DNA from: CAIJXO01 sp041308645
Lineage (GTDB): Bacteria; Patescibacteriota; Minisyncoccia; Phycocordibacterales; GWA1-40-21
Reading direction: 5' to 3'
Assembly: GCA_041308645.1 (NCBI GenBank)
Contig: JBFZBC010000035.1
Coordinates: forward strand, 1 to 9,649
DNA: 9,649 bases
Below the pieces are notes generated by a model. The model made no database searches. It had not been told where the DNA came from and saw nothing but the letters and a program-made list of their open reading frames with translations. How positions within the stretch are numbered: the first letter of the stretch is position 1; each line of letters starts with the position of its first letter. Positions 1-5,598 of this stretch are shown here, one piece after another. The position numbers and the translations under genes are program-made.

Positions 1-528
1 AGCAATGTAAAAAATAATCCTTCTATAAAAACTAAGAAAAATAAGGGATTTGCTTTACTCTTCTCAGTTTTAATTTCCAGCTTGCTTTTAACTATTGGTT
101 TATCTATTTTTAGCATTGCCTTGAAAGAGTTAGCTATTTCTACCGCCACTAGACAGTCTGTGCATGCATTTTACGCAGCTGACAGTGGTCGTGAATGCGC
201 TCTCCTTTGGGACACAAAGAAAGGGACAATTCCAAATTTATTTGGTTTAGAATCTGGAAATATAAAATGTGCAGGTTTGGATCTTAATGTTGTTGATAGT
301 AATTCAGACGAGGATTTAGTTGAAGTTAATATTGGCACTGCTCAAAATACCATTTCTGTGTTAGGTGAAGGTGATTTAGGGTCAAACTATTATATTCAAA
401 TTATAAAATCAATATCTGGTCGTGGAACCGCAGAAGGAAAAGTTTTCACTACTATAAATTCATTTGGCCAAGATTCTATTGGTGGAGATCGTGTTCAAAG
501 AGCAATTTATCAAACATTAAATTATTAA
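1..528 (+). CDS. PilX-like minor pilin, 5' end outside window
   Basis: The reading frame is open from the first base of the window to TAA at 526-528. No ATG start lies in this frame, so the gene most likely begins upstream. A basic stretch (KTKKNKG, codons 11-16) precedes a strongly hydrophobic helix that starts FALLFSVLISS (codon 17 on). This is a type III/IV prepilin N-terminus with cleavage expected after the Gly. Residue 5 of the mature protein is Phe, not the usual Glu, as in PilX-like minor pilins. After the helix comes SVHAFYAADSGRECALLWD, a hallmark of PilX-N-like pilins in candidate-phyla bacteria, and then a beta-rich tail ending near VQRAIYQTLNY. The protein would be a membrane-inserted minor pseudopilin in a type IV pilus or secretion apparatus. 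It ends 1 nt before the ligA start, so the two may be cotranscribed. The family call is fairly sure; the exact pilus role is inferred. Confidence 0.8.
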   Translation, partial: SNVKNNPSIKTKKNKGFALLFSVLISSLLLTIGLSIFSIALKELAISTATRQSVHAFYAADSGRECALLWDTKKGTIPNLFGLESGNIKCAGLDLNVVDSNSDEDLVEVNIGTAQNTISVLGEGDLGSNYYIQIIKSISGRGTAEGKVFTTINSFGQDSIGGDRVQRAIYQTLNY

Positions 529-529
529 A

Positions 530-2533
530 GTGGATAAAGAGCGTTATAAAAAATTGATAAAGATAATAGAGAATCATCGGTACCTTTATCATGTGTTGGA
601 TAAGTCAGATATGTCAGATGAAGCTTATGATTCTTTGATGCATGAGCTGACTCAAATTGAGGAGACTCATCCAGATTGGATCTCACCTTTAAGCCCTACT
701 AAGCGGGTGGGGGGAGAGCCACTAAAAGAATTTAAGAAAGTGAAGCATGAAGTGCGCCAGTGGTCATTTGACGATGTTTTTGATTTTGAAGAATTAAAAA
801 AGTGGGATGAGAAAGTAAGAAGAATGGTGGCCAAGGAACCCAGTTTAAAAGCTGAGAAGGTAGAATATTGTTTAGAATTAAAAATTGATGGCTTGAAGGT
901 AATTTTAACTTATAAAAATGGTGAATTTATTCAAGGGGCCACTAGAGGTGATGGACAGATAGGAGAAAATGTCACAGAAAATTTAAAGACTATAAAATCT
1001 ATACCTTTTATCTTACAAAAACCAGTTACGGCGATTGTTGTAGGGGAAGCCTGGATGAATAAAAAAGAGTTAGACAGAATTAATAAGGAAAGGCAGAAAG
1101 TTGGTGAGGCACTTTTTGCTAATACTAGGAATGCTGGGGCAGGTTCCATCCGGCAGTTGGATCCAAAAATAACCGCTAAGAGAAAATTAGATACCTTTAT
1201 TTATGATATTGATAAAATTGTTGGTCTAGATACTCCAGCCACCCAGAGTGAGGAGTTAAATTTAATTAACAAACTTGGATTTAGAACAAATCCATATTTT
1301 AAGGTGGTAGAATCCCTGGATAAAATTGAAAAATTTTATGAGGAGTGGGGAAAAAAGAAGGATAAAATGGAATATGGTTTGGATGGAATTGTCATTAAAA
1401 TAAATTCTAGGAAAATTCAGGAAGCGCTGGGTTATACTGGTAAAACTCCACGTTGGGGTGTAGCTTATAAGTTTCCAGCCGAACAAGTAACCACGGTGGT
1501 GGAAGATATTATGCTTCAGGTGGGTAGAACAGGTGTTTTGACTCCAGTGGCGCATTTACGCCCAGTACGGGTAGCTGGTTCAGTGGTGTCTAGGGCTACA
1601 TTGCATAATGAGGATGAAATAAAGCGACTGGATGTAAGAATTGGTGATACAGTGGTCTTGCAGAAGGCTGGTGATGTAATTCCAGATATTGTGAAGGTAC
1701 TAAAAGATTTACGAACTGGTAAGGAAAAAGTCTATAAATTCCCCAATGTAGTGATGGATTGTGGTGGTGATGGACGTGTGGAGCGGATTCCTGGTCAGGC
1801 GGCGTGGCGTTGCGTCAGTAAGGATTCCTTTGCTCAGAAACGTCGTCGTTTTTATCATTTTGTTTCTAAGAAAGCCTTTGATATGGACGGTTGCGGACCT
1901 AAAATTATTGATGTTTTGTTAAACAACAATTTAATTTCCTCCTACGAAGATTTATTTACTCTTAAACGTGGAGATTTATTAAATTTACCTAGGTTCGCGG
2001 AAAAATCTGTGGACAACTTGCTAGCTTCAATAGAAAAATCTCGCCAGGTCACCTTACCAAAGTTTTTAGTTGGTTTATCAATTTCTCAGGTAGGAGAGGA
2101 GACCACTATTGATCTAGCTAAACACTTTGGTGATATTAGAAAATTACGTGAAGTAACCTTTGATGATTTACAAAAATTAGATGGTGTGGGTCCGATGGTG
2201 GCGCAAGCTTTAGTAGACTGGTTTGCTAATAAAAATAATATTAAAACTCTAGATAATTTGCTTAAACAAGTGACTGTCCTCACCAGCCCTAGGACCGTCC
2301 TAGGGCAGGCTAAATTTACCGGTAAAAGTTTTGTAATAACCGGTACATTATCTAATATGTCACGTGATGGGGCCAAAGATAAAATTCGGGCCTTGGGTGG
2401 AAATGTATCCGAATCAGTCTCTTCTAAAACCACTTATTTGGTAGCTGGAGAAAATGCTGGTTCTAAATTAGAAAAAGCTCGGAAATTAGGAGTAACGGTT
2501 TTAAATGAGGAGGATTTTCTTAAAATCCTATAA
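530..2533 (+). CDS. ligA: NAD-dependent DNA ligase LigA
   Basis: This 667-residue protein matches the usual LigA length and seals nicks using NAD+. The domains are in canonical order. Domain Ia has the NMN-binding Y20-H21 and D30, Y33, D34. The adenylation domain has catalytic K118 in ELKIDG, then ATRGDG, E173, NTRNAGAGSIRQLDP (R200, R208), DGIVIK and K314 in AYKFPAE. An OB fold (about 325-400), zinc-finger region (404-436), helix-hairpin-helix region (about 450-585) and C-terminal BRCT domain (about 596-667) follow. The start is GTG at 530, 1 nt after the upstream stop; it gives the expected N-terminus and has no Shine-Dalgarno sequence, so coupled translation is likely. Two of the four zinc-ligand positions are not Cys: V408 stands for the first and S433 for the last, while C411 and C428 remain. 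A 21-bp perfect palindrome lies in the HhH-BRCT linker. The 3' end overlaps the convergent gene by 14 bp. Confidence 0.97.
   Translation: MDKERYKKLIKIIENHRYLYHVLDKSDMSDEAYDSLMHELTQIEETHPDWISPLSPTKRVGGEPLKEFKKVKHEVRQWSFDDVFDFEELKKWDEKVRRMVAKEPSLKAEKVEYCLELKIDGLKVILTYKNGEFIQGATRGDGQIGENVTENLKTIKSIPFILQKPVTAIVVGEAWMNKKELDRINKERQKVGEALFANTRNAGAGSIRQLDPKITAKRKLDTFIYDIDKIVGLDTPATQSEELNLINKLGFRTNPYFKVVESLDKIEKFYEEWGKKKDKMEYGLDGIVIKINSRKIQEALGYTGKTPRWGVAYKFPAEQVTTVVEDIMLQVGRTGVLTPVAHLRPVRVAGSVVSRATLHNEDEIKRLDVRIGDTVVLQKAGDVIPDIVKVLKDLRTGKEKVYKFPNVVMDCGGDGRVERIPGQAAWRCVSKDSFAQKRRRFYHFVSKKAFDMDGCGPKIIDVLLNNNLISSYEDLFTLKRGDLLNLPRFAEKSVDNLLASIEKSRQVTLPKFLVGLSISQVGEETTIDLAKHFGDIRKLREVTFDDLQKLDGVGPMVAQALVDWFANKNNIKTLDNLLKQVTVLTSPRTVLGQAKFTGKSFVITGTLSNMSRDGAKDKIRALGGNVSESVSSKTTYLVAGENAGSKLEKARKLGVTVLNEEDFLKIL
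2286..2306. repeat. Perfect 21-bp palindrome inside ligA
   Basis: Arms GCCCTAGGAC (2286-2295) and GTCCTAGGGC (2297-2306) are exact reverse complements around a single C. The palindrome is in frame and encodes about SPRTVLGQ in the flexible linker between the HhH and BRCT domains. It is GC-rich against an AT-rich gene and contains two copies of CCTAGG. This looks like a small palindromic element tolerated within a coding region, but a chance or functional site cannot be excluded. Confidence 0.75.
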
Positions 2534-2762
2534 TCTTCATAAGGTTAGTATAATCAGCTGATGGGGCGGTAGAGCCAAGGCCAGAAATGCTAGACATAAA
2601 CTGTGGAATCACAAATACAATAGCAATTAATGGTAAAACTATAACAGCGATAGTTATAATAAAACTCCAAAGAAAAACATTTTTTATTGTTTTAACGTCC
2701 TTATTAACCTTATCTAACTTTTGTTCTAAAATATCCAGCCTAGTTTTTAGTTCATTATCCAT
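2520..2762 (-). CDS. Small coiled-coil single-pass membrane protein
   Basis: This 80-residue minus-strand protein starts at ATG (complement of 2760-2762) and ends at TAA (complement of 2520-2522). Residues 3-26 (ELKTRLDILEQKLDKVNKDVKTI) form a charged heptad-like helix. A long hydrophobic segment follows (about 30-53, NVFLWSFIITIAVIVLPLIAIVFVIP), then a short tail with QFMSSISGLGS. No enzymatic motif is visible. The coding case rests on this ordered architecture, an extended -10 box exactly 6 nt upstream of the ATG, and its position between ligA and the divergent gatC promoter. It converges with ligA, overlapping by 14 bp with no visible terminator between them, so the two transcripts may interfere. 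The function is unknown; a membrane-tethered scaffold is one possibility. I do not recognise a named family. Confidence 0.75.
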   Translation of the reverse strand: MDNELKTRLDILEQKLDKVNKDVKTIKNVFLWSFIITIAVIVLPLIAIVFVIPQFMSSISGLGSTAPSADYTNLMKIIGF

Positions 2763-2768
2763 GTTGTA

Positions 2769-2777
2769 ATTCTAGCA
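2769..2777 (-). promoter_or_regulatory. Extended -10 box, leaderless start of small membrane protein
   Basis: On the minus strand this reads TGCTAGAAT, an extended -10 (TGn plus TAGAAT). The ATG begins after only six bases (TACAAC), so the expected transcription start is the A of the ATG. There is no convincing -35, which extended -10 promoters can lack. Confidence 0.6.
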
Positions 2778-2804
2778 TATATTTTTTCTTTTATCATTAT
2801 TTTA

Positions 2805-2813
2805 TGCTACAAT
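2805..2813 (+). promoter_or_regulatory. Extended -10 box for gatC
   Basis: The sequence TGCTACAAT is an extended -10 (TGn plus TACAAT, one mismatch to consensus). The expected transcription start is near 2820, 3 nt before the ATG at 2823, leaving no room for a Shine-Dalgarno sequence. The -35 region is only a T-rich stretch. It is divergent from the box at 2769-2777. Confidence 0.6.
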
Positions 2814-2822
2814 TTGATTATT

Positions 2823-3110
2823 ATGGAGATAAAGGATATAGAGAAATTAGCTAAACTAGCTAGAATAGAGCTTACCGATATTGAGAAACAGACCTATTTA
2901 AAAGAAATTGGCTCGATTTTGGCATACGTAGACCAGATTAAGGGAGTAGTAGCTAAAGTTGGCGAGGAGAGAAAGGCCGGTAATTTGAGGAATGTTATGA
3001 GGGGAGATGAGGTGACAAATATAAGTGATTCAAATAAAGAAGATATAGTAAGGGAATTTCCAAAGAAAGAAGGCAATTATTTAAAGGTTAAAAAGATTCT
3101 TGATAATTAA
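2823..3110 (+). CDS. gatC: Asp/Glu-tRNA amidotransferase subunit GatC
   Basis: This 95-residue protein has the GatC pattern: N-terminal IEKLAKLARIELTDIEKQTYLKEIGSILAYVDQI, a two-helix segment typical of the family (LA-LARIxL and IL-YVxxL), then a variable linker with MRGDEV and a C-terminal REFPKKEGNYLKVKKIL. GatC wraps around GatA and links it to GatB in the GatCAB complex, which converts misacylated Glu-tRNAGln and/or Asp-tRNAAsn to Gln-tRNAGln and Asn-tRNAAsn in the cytoplasm. I prefer ATG at 2823 over the in-frame TTG at 2814, because the TTG immediately follows the -10 box and would lie upstream of the expected transcription start. gatA follows after 34 nt. gatB is not in this window, although GatC and GatA cannot do the full reaction without it. 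Confidence 0.93.
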   Translation: MEIKDIEKLAKLARIELTDIEKQTYLKEIGSILAYVDQIKGVVAKVGEERKAGNLRNVMRGDEVTNISDSNKEDIVREFPKKEGNYLKVKKILDN

Positions 3111-3137
3111 CCCGCCAAATTAAGAAATTTTTTCGGG
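3111..3137. other. Weak stem-loop between gatC and gatA
   Basis: CCCG (3111-3114) can pair with CGGG (3134-3137), and AAATT (3117-3121) with AATTT (3126-3130), separated by a small internal loop. It begins right after the gatC stop. There is no T tract after it, so it is not a clear terminator. It could be a processing or attenuation hairpin, or chance. Confidence 0.3.
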
Positions 3138-3144
3138 TAAATAT

Positions 3145-4569
3145 ATGAAAATCAACACAAAAGACTTAACAATTAAAAGGGCACATGAGGATTTGGTGAG
3201 TGGGAAGTACACCGCTGTGGATTTAGCTAATGCCTATTTAGAAAATATAAAAAATAATGATAAAGAGATCCACGCCTATTTAGAAGTTTTTACTGATGTT
3301 CTAGAGCAAGCAATGGCCGCAGATGAGAGAATTAAAAATAAAAAAAATGTCACTTTATTAACTGGTGTTCCGATTTCTATTAAAGATAATATTTTGATTA
3401 AAGGGAGAATTGCTAGTGCGGCCTCCAAGATGCTAGAGGGTTATCACGCTACCTATGACGCTACTGTCATAAAGAAATTAAGAGAAGCGGGAGTAGTTTT
3501 TCTTGGTCGAACAAATATGGATGAGTTTGCAATGGGGGGGTCCACGGAAAATTCTGCTTTTGGAACAACAAAAAATCCTCTAGATATTATGAGGGTTCCT
3601 GGTGGTTCCTCAGGTGGTGCCACCGCGTCTATAGCTGCTAACATGGCCTTGGCAGCTCTTGGTTCAGATACGGGAGGGTCTATCAGACAACCAGCGAGTT
3701 TTTGTGGTTTAGTGGGTCTGAAACCTACTTATGGTGCGGTTTCTCGTTATGGTTTAATGGCTATGGGTTCGTCATTTGATCAGATTGGTCCAATCACTAA
3801 AAATGTAGATGATGCAAAAATTATTTTTGATTGTATTGTTGGTCAGGATAAAATGGATAGTACTAGTATAGAACAAACTCAGCTTAAAAAAATTAAAACT
3901 AAATTTAAAATTGGTATTCCAAAAGAAGTGATGAAAGAGAATGGTTTGAGTCTTGAAATTTTGAATAATTTTGCTCAGTCAGTTGAAAAACTTAAAAGTC
4001 TTGGATATGAAGTAGTGGAAGTAAGTCTGCCAAACTTATCTTATTCATTATCTGTGTATTATATTCTTGTTCCCGCTGAAGTATCCTCAAATATGGCTCG
4101 TTTTGATGGGGTCAGATATGGTTTACACGTAGACGGGGAAAATATGGTTGATGATTATTTTAAAACTAAGGAAAAAGGTTTTGGATCAGAAGTAAAAAGG
4201 CGAATTATTTTAGGGACTTATATTCTTTCCTCTGGTTATTATGATGCGTATTATAATAAAGCAAATATAGTAAGAGATTTAATCAAGGAAGATTATAAAA
4301 AAGCTTTTGAAAAAGTGGATGTAATTATTACACCAACAACACCTGGACCAGCATTTAAGGTGGGGGAGAAAATAAATGATCCACTTCAGTTGTACTTAGA
4401 GGATATTTTTACTGTCCCCGCGAATTTAGCTGGAGTACCTGCCATATCCGTTCCAGCTGGTTATAAAGAAATAGATGGAGTGAATTTACCTTTAGGTTTG
4501 CAGTTTTTTGCTTCTCAAGGTCAGGAAGATATACTTTTTAAAGTTGCTAAAGACTTTGAGAGTAAGTAA
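3145..4569 (+). CDS. gatA: Asp/Glu-tRNA amidotransferase subunit GatA
   Basis: This 474-residue amidase-signature protein is near the usual GatA length (about 480-490). The catalytic Ser-cisSer-Lys triad is visible: K80 in GVPISIKDNI, S155 in VPGGSSGG and S179 in GSDTGGSIRQP, with the expected GRTNMDEFAMGGSTENSAFG and CGLVGLKPTYGAVSRYGL segments around them. The C-terminal part has ITPTTPGPAF and VPANLAGVPAISVPAG, also typical of GatA. It hydrolyses glutamine and delivers ammonia to GatB for transamidation of Glu-tRNAGln and/or Asp-tRNAAsn. The start is ATG at 3145, giving MKINTKDLTI; no Shine-Dalgarno sequence is visible. It lies 34 nt after gatC and is probably cotranscribed with it. The last bases of the gene contain the -35 element of the next gene's promoter. 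Confidence 0.97.
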   Translation: MKINTKDLTIKRAHEDLVSGKYTAVDLANAYLENIKNNDKEIHAYLEVFTDVLEQAMAADERIKNKKNVTLLTGVPISIKDNILIKGRIASAASKMLEGYHATYDATVIKKLREAGVVFLGRTNMDEFAMGGSTENSAFGTTKNPLDIMRVPGGSSGGATASIAANMALAALGSDTGGSIRQPASFCGLVGLKPTYGAVSRYGLMAMGSSFDQIGPITKNVDDAKIIFDCIVGQDKMDSTSIEQTQLKKIKTKFKIGIPKEVMKENGLSLEILNNFAQSVEKLKSLGYEVVEVSLPNLSYSLSVYYILVPAEVSSNMARFDGVRYGLHVDGENMVDDYFKTKEKGFGSEVKRRIILGTYILSSGYYDAYYNKANIVRDLIKEDYKKAFEKVDVIITPTTPGPAFKVGEKINDPLQLYLEDIFTVPANLAGVPAISVPAGYKEIDGVNLPLGLQFFASQGQEDILFKVAKDFESK

Positions 4570-4583
4570 TTATTTGCTAAAAT
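4556..4583 (+). promoter_or_regulatory. Promoter inside gatA 3' end, leaderless start of next gene
   Basis: A -35 of TTGAGA (4556-4561, 5 of 6 to consensus) is followed by 16 bp and a -10 of TAAAAT (4578-4583) preceded by TGC, an extended -10. Only six bases (ACAAAC) separate the -10 from the ATG at 4590, so the mRNA should start at the ATG itself. Confidence 0.7.
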
Positions 4584-4589
4584 ACAAAC

Positions 4590-5225
4590 ATGTCATTACC
4601 CGTACCTATAGAACAAATCACCCCACTTAATTCAGTAACTTTAAATCCTTTTTTTAATGCAGTACAAGGTTTTTTTTCTAATGGCGGGAGTTTTATGGAG
4701 AGTCTTAAGAATTTTTGGTTGCTTTTGCCAGATTATTTAGTGGCTTTGATGTTGAGGATTTTTTCTTTCTCCTTCTTTTTATCTTTGATTTTAATTATCT
4801 TTTTACTTTGGGCAGCCAATAATGTTATTAGGTTGCGTAGAGAGATGCATGAAGCACTTATTATATCAAATACTAATGAAACAGAAGAGGGTGGAGTGGG
4901 GCAGCTTCATGTAAATGAAAAATGGGAAAAAGTAATAATACATATAAATTCTCAGAGCCCAAATGATTGGAAGCTGGCAATCTTAGAGTGTGACATAATG
5001 TTGGGGGAGATTTTAGAAAAGATGGGTTATATGCAAACAAGTATTGGAGAGAAATTGAAATCAGTAGAACCGAGTGATTTTGATAATATTGAAAACGCTT
5101 GGGAAGCACATAAAATAAGAAATTCTATTGCGCATGAAGGATCTGAATTTATGATAAATGAAAGGGAGGCCAAAAGAGTGATTGGCCTTTATGAGACAGT
5201 TTTTCGGGAGTTTGAATATATTTAA
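4590..5225 (+). CDS. Membrane-anchored HEPN-like domain protein
   Basis: This 211-residue protein has three parts. The N-terminus (1-50) is short and moderately hydrophobic. A strong transmembrane helix follows (about 51-78, VALMLRIFSFSFFLSLILIIFLLWAA, then RLRR, which suggests a cytoplasmic C-terminus). The C-terminal half (about 108-211) is helical. It contains NDWKLAILECDIMLGEILEKMGY, then LKSVEP, then AHKIRNSIAHEG with R177-N-S-I-A-H182. The R-x4-H motif on a helix after an earlier W-x-x-A-x-x-x-x-D helix is the pattern of HEPN domains, many of which are RNases in toxin, CRISPR and abortive-infection systems. Family membership is inferred from the motif, and catalysis is unproven. It stands alone with its own promoter and terminator, with no adjacent nucleotidyltransferase (MNT) antitoxin gene, so a housekeeping membrane role is as likely as a toxin role. 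Confidence 0.75.
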   Translation: MSLPVPIEQITPLNSVTLNPFFNAVQGFFSNGGSFMESLKNFWLLLPDYLVALMLRIFSFSFFLSLILIIFLLWAANNVIRLRREMHEALIISNTNETEEGGVGQLHVNEKWEKVIIHINSQSPNDWKLAILECDIMLGEILEKMGYMQTSIGEKLKSVEPSDFDNIENAWEAHKIRNSIAHEGSEFMINEREAKRVIGLYETVFREFEYI

Positions 5226-5226
5226 A

Positions 5227-5263
5227 ACAAAAAAGTCCTTATATATTATAAGGACTTTTTTGT
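5227..5263. terminator. Bidirectional rho-independent terminator
   Basis: A perfect 17-bp stem (5227-5243 with 5247-5263) closes on a 3-nt TAT loop, with A6 and T6 tracts flanking a GTCCTTATA core. T-rich sequence continues on the plus strand to 5269. It starts 1 nt after the stop of the upstream gene and lies 7 nt from the 3' end of the convergent tRNA-fMet, so it can end both transcripts. Confidence 0.92.
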
Positions 5264-5270
5264 TTTTTTG

Positions 5271-5341
5271 TTGCGGGGGCACGATTCGCACGTGCATCTC
5301 AAGGTTATGAGCCTCGCGAATTACTGTTACTCTACCCCGCT
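5271..5341 (-). tRNA. Initiator tRNA-fMet (CAT)
   Basis: On the minus strand a 71-nt cloverleaf folds. The acceptor GCGGGG (2-7) pairs with CCCCGC (66-71), and A1 faces A72; the unpaired 1:72 position is the hallmark of bacterial initiators. The D stem is GAGT/ATTC with a 7-nt loop AACAGTA. The anticodon stem CGAGG/CCTTG closes loop CTCATAA, with the CAT anticodon complementary to 5307-5309. The variable loop is AGAT, and the T stem GCACG/CGTGC closes loop TGCGAAT. A73 is followed by CAA, so CCA is not encoded. Odd points: the D loop has one G where GG (18-19) is usual, T-loop position 55 is G instead of T, and the third anticodon-stem GC pair of initiators (29:41) is A-T. The initiator call is well supported by the A1:A72 mismatch and the anticodon. 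Confidence 0.9.
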
Positions 5342-5348
5342 AATCATA

Positions 5349-5357
5349 ATAATATCA
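5349..5357 (-). promoter_or_regulatory. Possible extended -10 for tRNA-fMet
   Basis: The minus strand reads TGATATTAT (TGn plus TATTAT). The -10 ends 7 nt before base A1 of the tRNA, so the primary transcript would start at or within about 1 nt of the mature 5' end. No -35 is clear. Confidence 0.4.
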
Positions 5358-5415
5358 TTTTTTTTTAAAAAAGCAATAGCCGTTTGATTTTTTAGTAAAT
5401 AATGTTATATTTAGC

Positions 5416-5445
5416 AAGTTATTTTGCTGATATTGAAAATAACTT
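5416..5445. repeat. 10-bp perfect hairpin
   Basis: AAGTTATTTT (5416-5425) and AAAATAACTT (5436-5445) are exact reverse complements around a 10-nt loop. It sits in the AT-rich gap between tRNA-fMet and the 41-bp repeats. It has too little GC for a standard terminator and no T tract. Confidence 0.5.
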
Positions 5446-5450
5446 ACTTG

Positions 5451-5539
5451 TGTAGTTGTTGGTAAGTTCTAGGGAAAATTATAAATGCCGATGTAGTTGT
5501 TGGTAAGTTCTAGGGAAAATTATAAATGCCGATGTAGTT
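5451..5539 (+). repeat. 41-bp tandem repeat carrying tRNA-Met 5' bases
   Basis: Two identical 41-nt units (5451-5491 and 5492-5532) are followed by 7 nt of a third (5533-5539). The third runs into the real tRNA-Met gene, where the match ends. The unit junction reproduces the first 12 bases of the tRNA (GCCGATGTAGTT, at 5487-5498 and 5528-5539). The rest of the unit (GGTA, GGGA, ATAA in the same order as in the tRNA) may be a decayed tRNA 5' half. TTGTTG (5456-5461), 18 bp and TATAAA (5480-5485) in the first unit could act as a promoter for the intact gene. The repeat itself is certain; the tRNA origin of the whole unit is inference. Confidence 0.85.
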
Positions 5540-5598
5540 CAATGGTAGAACGGGGGACTCATAAGCCTCAAAAAATGGTTCAATTCCATTCATCGGCA
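5528..5598 (+). tRNA. tRNA-Met (CAT), elongator type
   Basis: A 71-nt cloverleaf folds. The acceptor GCCGATG/CATCGGC is perfect over 7 bp, the D stem is GTTC/GAAC with loop AATGGTA, and the anticodon CAT is at 5560-5562 in loop CTCATAA. The variable loop is AAAA, and the T stem AATGG/CCATT closes the normal loop TTCAATT; A73 is followed by CAA with no encoded CCA. The paired 1:72 base pair excludes an initiator. The anticodon stem GGGGA/GCCTC has an A31-G39 mismatch next to the loop and a G28-T42 wobble. The same anticodon is also used by tRNA-Ile2 (read as AUA after lysidine modification), which the sequence alone does not rule out. The gene is flanked on both sides by partial copies of itself. 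Confidence 0.88.

Noticed and set aside
931..1149. Minus-strand open frame of 72 codons within ligA
   Set aside because: It lies wholly inside the well-supported ligA frame, has no promoter or recognisable domain, and is a typical shadow frame; the same holds for the frames at 1262-1555 and 2086-2433.
2587..2769. Plus-strand open frame of 60 codons opposite the small membrane protein
   Set aside because: The minus-strand frame has the ordered coiled-coil plus transmembrane design and its own -10 box; the plus-strand frame is its complement shadow.
2814..2822. Upstream TTG as gatC start
   Set aside because: It directly follows the -10 box, upstream of the expected transcription start, and adds only MII before the conserved MEIKDIEKLA start.
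5061..5297. Minus-strand frame of 78 codons spanning the terminator and tRNA-fMet
   Set aside because: It would run through a strong terminator and a tRNA gene and is antisense to the HEPN-like gene; there is no protein-like composition.
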